From assembly GCA_030607655.1 (NCBI GenBank), contig JAUWJN010000136.1, positions 1-6,940 of the forward strand: 6,940 nt of DNA, given 5' to 3'. This document shows positions 6,039 through 6,940 of this stretch, piece by piece. This DNA is from a bacterium (GTDB lineage: Bacteria > Armatimonadota > Zipacnadia > Zipacnadales > Zipacnadaceae). Made by a program: the position numbers and the translations under genes. Every line of letters begins with the position of its first letter. Position 1 is the stretch's first letter. The notes under the pieces are model-generated. The model did no database searches. It worked only from the letters and a program-made list of their open reading frames with translations, and was not told where the DNA came from.

Positions 6039-6940
6039 GTGGATAAACACGGGAACAACAAAATGCACATACACTTATTAAGTTCAGATTCGTGGGAACT
6101 ATATGGCGGCGGTGATCCCGCCGTAATGGATATGATAGAAGACGCGCTTAGTACAGAAGGGCATACCGTTTCTCGTTCTTTTGTTGAAGAGGAAGAAAAT
6201 GTGGCTTCTACGCTAAGTGTGATTAAGCCCGATATTGTTTTCCCTCGGGTATGTTATACGAAAGATAACAAAAGAATTCCCGATGTACTTGAACAGATAG
6301 GCCTACCTTACATTGGTAGCAATGGCAACGCTTTAGAACGGGCCTTACGCAAGGATAAATGTAAGGCCTGCCTAAAGGAAAGAGGTATACCCACCCCTGG
6401 CTTTCAGCTAATCGAGGGTGATAATGCTCTTGACACTGACCTTAGGTATCCTTTGATTGTTAAACCAGTTCAAGAAGGCAGTAGTCGGGGCATAACCGAA
6501 AAATCTATAGTTTATAATCACCGCAAACTACAAGAAAGAGTATGTTATGTTGTTAATAATTTTAAGCAACCAGCACTGGTGGAAGAATTTATTTTACTGG
6601 GAAGAGAATTTACGGTGGGAATAGTTGGGAATCAGAAAAAAATAATGATGCCTGTTGAATTGTTAGTCAATGTTCCCCAAAAAATAGGGCTGGTGACCCA
6701 GCAACTAAAAGATAGAGATAAGGTATTGTTCAAACCCGTGGAGGAAGAATTGTTAATAGATAGATTAAATGAAATAGCTGCCAACACCTTTGATTCCTTA
6801 GAAATGAAGGATATTTGTAGAGTAGACATAATCATGAGCCGTGGAAGGTTGTATGTATTGGAGGTGAATGGCATACCTGGGCTAGACAAATATGGGAGTT
6901 ACATGGTTGAGACTGCCAAAAGTATAGGTATGAGTTATGC
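6039..6940 (+). CDS. ATP-grasp ligase of the D-Ala-D-Ala ligase superfamily, 3'-truncated and atypical
   Basis: The frame is open to the right edge without a stop; 292 residues are visible counted from ATG 6063, or 300 from GTG 6039. Numbering from the ATG, ATP-grasp features are RKDKCKACLKERGIPTP (96-112), LIVKPVQEGSSRGI (131-144) with Lys134 and the glycine/serine-rich loop, the hinge ALVEEF (171-176) followed by GREFTVGIVG, RVDIIM (253-258) and LEVNGIPGL (266-274). Asp255, Glu267 and Asn269 fit the magnesium ligands. True Ddl hallmarks are missing: no HGxxGEDG before the GLPYIGSN segment (it reads PRVCYTKDNK), no GGxSxEREVS N-terminus, and no recognisable Tyr/Lys omega-loop. An ATP-dependent carboxylate-amine ligase is likely, but its substrates are unknown. 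The gene is much more AT-rich than its neighbours, which suggests transfer. Confidence 0.85.
   Translation, partial: MDKHGNNKMHIHLLSSDSWELYGGGDPAVMDMIEDALSTEGHTVSRSFVEEEENVASTLSVIKPDIVFPRVCYTKDNKRIPDVLEQIGLPYIGSNGNALERALRKDKCKACLKERGIPTPGFQLIEGDNALDTDLRYPLIVKPVQEGSSRGITEKSIVYNHRKLQERVCYVVNNFKQPALVEEFILLGREFTVGIVGNQKKIMMPVELLVNVPQKIGLVTQQLKDRDKVLFKPVEEELLIDRLNEIAANTFDSLEMKDICRVDIIMSRGRLYVLEVNGIPGLDKYGSYMVETAKSIGMSY

Overview
The window suggests a bacterial chromosome fragment of moderately high GC content. All recognisable genes lie on the + strand, separated by short gaps, with ATG or GTG starts and mostly clear Shine-Dalgarno sites. The gene set is typical of uncultured, carbohydrate-degrading environmental lineages: myo-inositol catabolism, an arabinofuranosidase relic, two xylose-isomerase-like TIM-barrel proteins, a glycerate kinase, DUF1015 and a TM1367-type cyclophilin-like protein. 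Chloroflexota or a similar phylum would fit, but nothing in the sequence (no rRNA or other marker) proves it.

Layout. Bases 2-415 are the C-terminal half of 5-deoxy-glucuronate isomerase (IolB). Bases 431-713 are the wreck of a GH51 alpha-L-arabinofuranosidase: about 38 N-terminal residues and about 57 C-terminal residues are joined in different frames, and the whole catalytic core is missing. Next come a TIM-barrel sugar isomerase/epimerase-like protein (774-1706), a glycerate kinase (1813-2958) and a second, divergent TIM-barrel isomerase/epimerase-like protein (3111-3932). The two gaps around the glycerate kinase gene contain three related palindromes sharing a TGTAGGG/CCCTACA end, plus a degenerate 10-bp tandem repeat. 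After a 196-base gap come a DUF1015 protein (4129-5466) and, 28 bases on, a cyclophilin-like protein (5495-5869). A 169-base gap with inverted repeats leads into an AT-rich, truncated ATP-grasp gene of the D-Ala-D-Ala ligase superfamily (6039-6940, open at the right edge).

How the genes may work together (inference). The left two thirds read as a sugar and sugar-acid catabolic cluster. IolB belongs to inositol breakdown, the two TIM-barrel enzymes could interconvert keto-sugars or related polyols, and glycerate kinase feeds glycerate into lower glycolysis. DUF1015 and the cyclophilin-like protein look like a separate two-gene unit of unproven function. The last gene differs in base composition and lacks several hallmarks of true D-Ala-D-Ala ligase, so it is probably a transferred accessory gene rather than the housekeeping ddl.

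No clearly new multi-gene system is visible. The most notable items are the palindrome family with a compensatory base-pair change, the internally deleted arabinofuranosidase, and the atypical ATP-grasp gene at a composition boundary.
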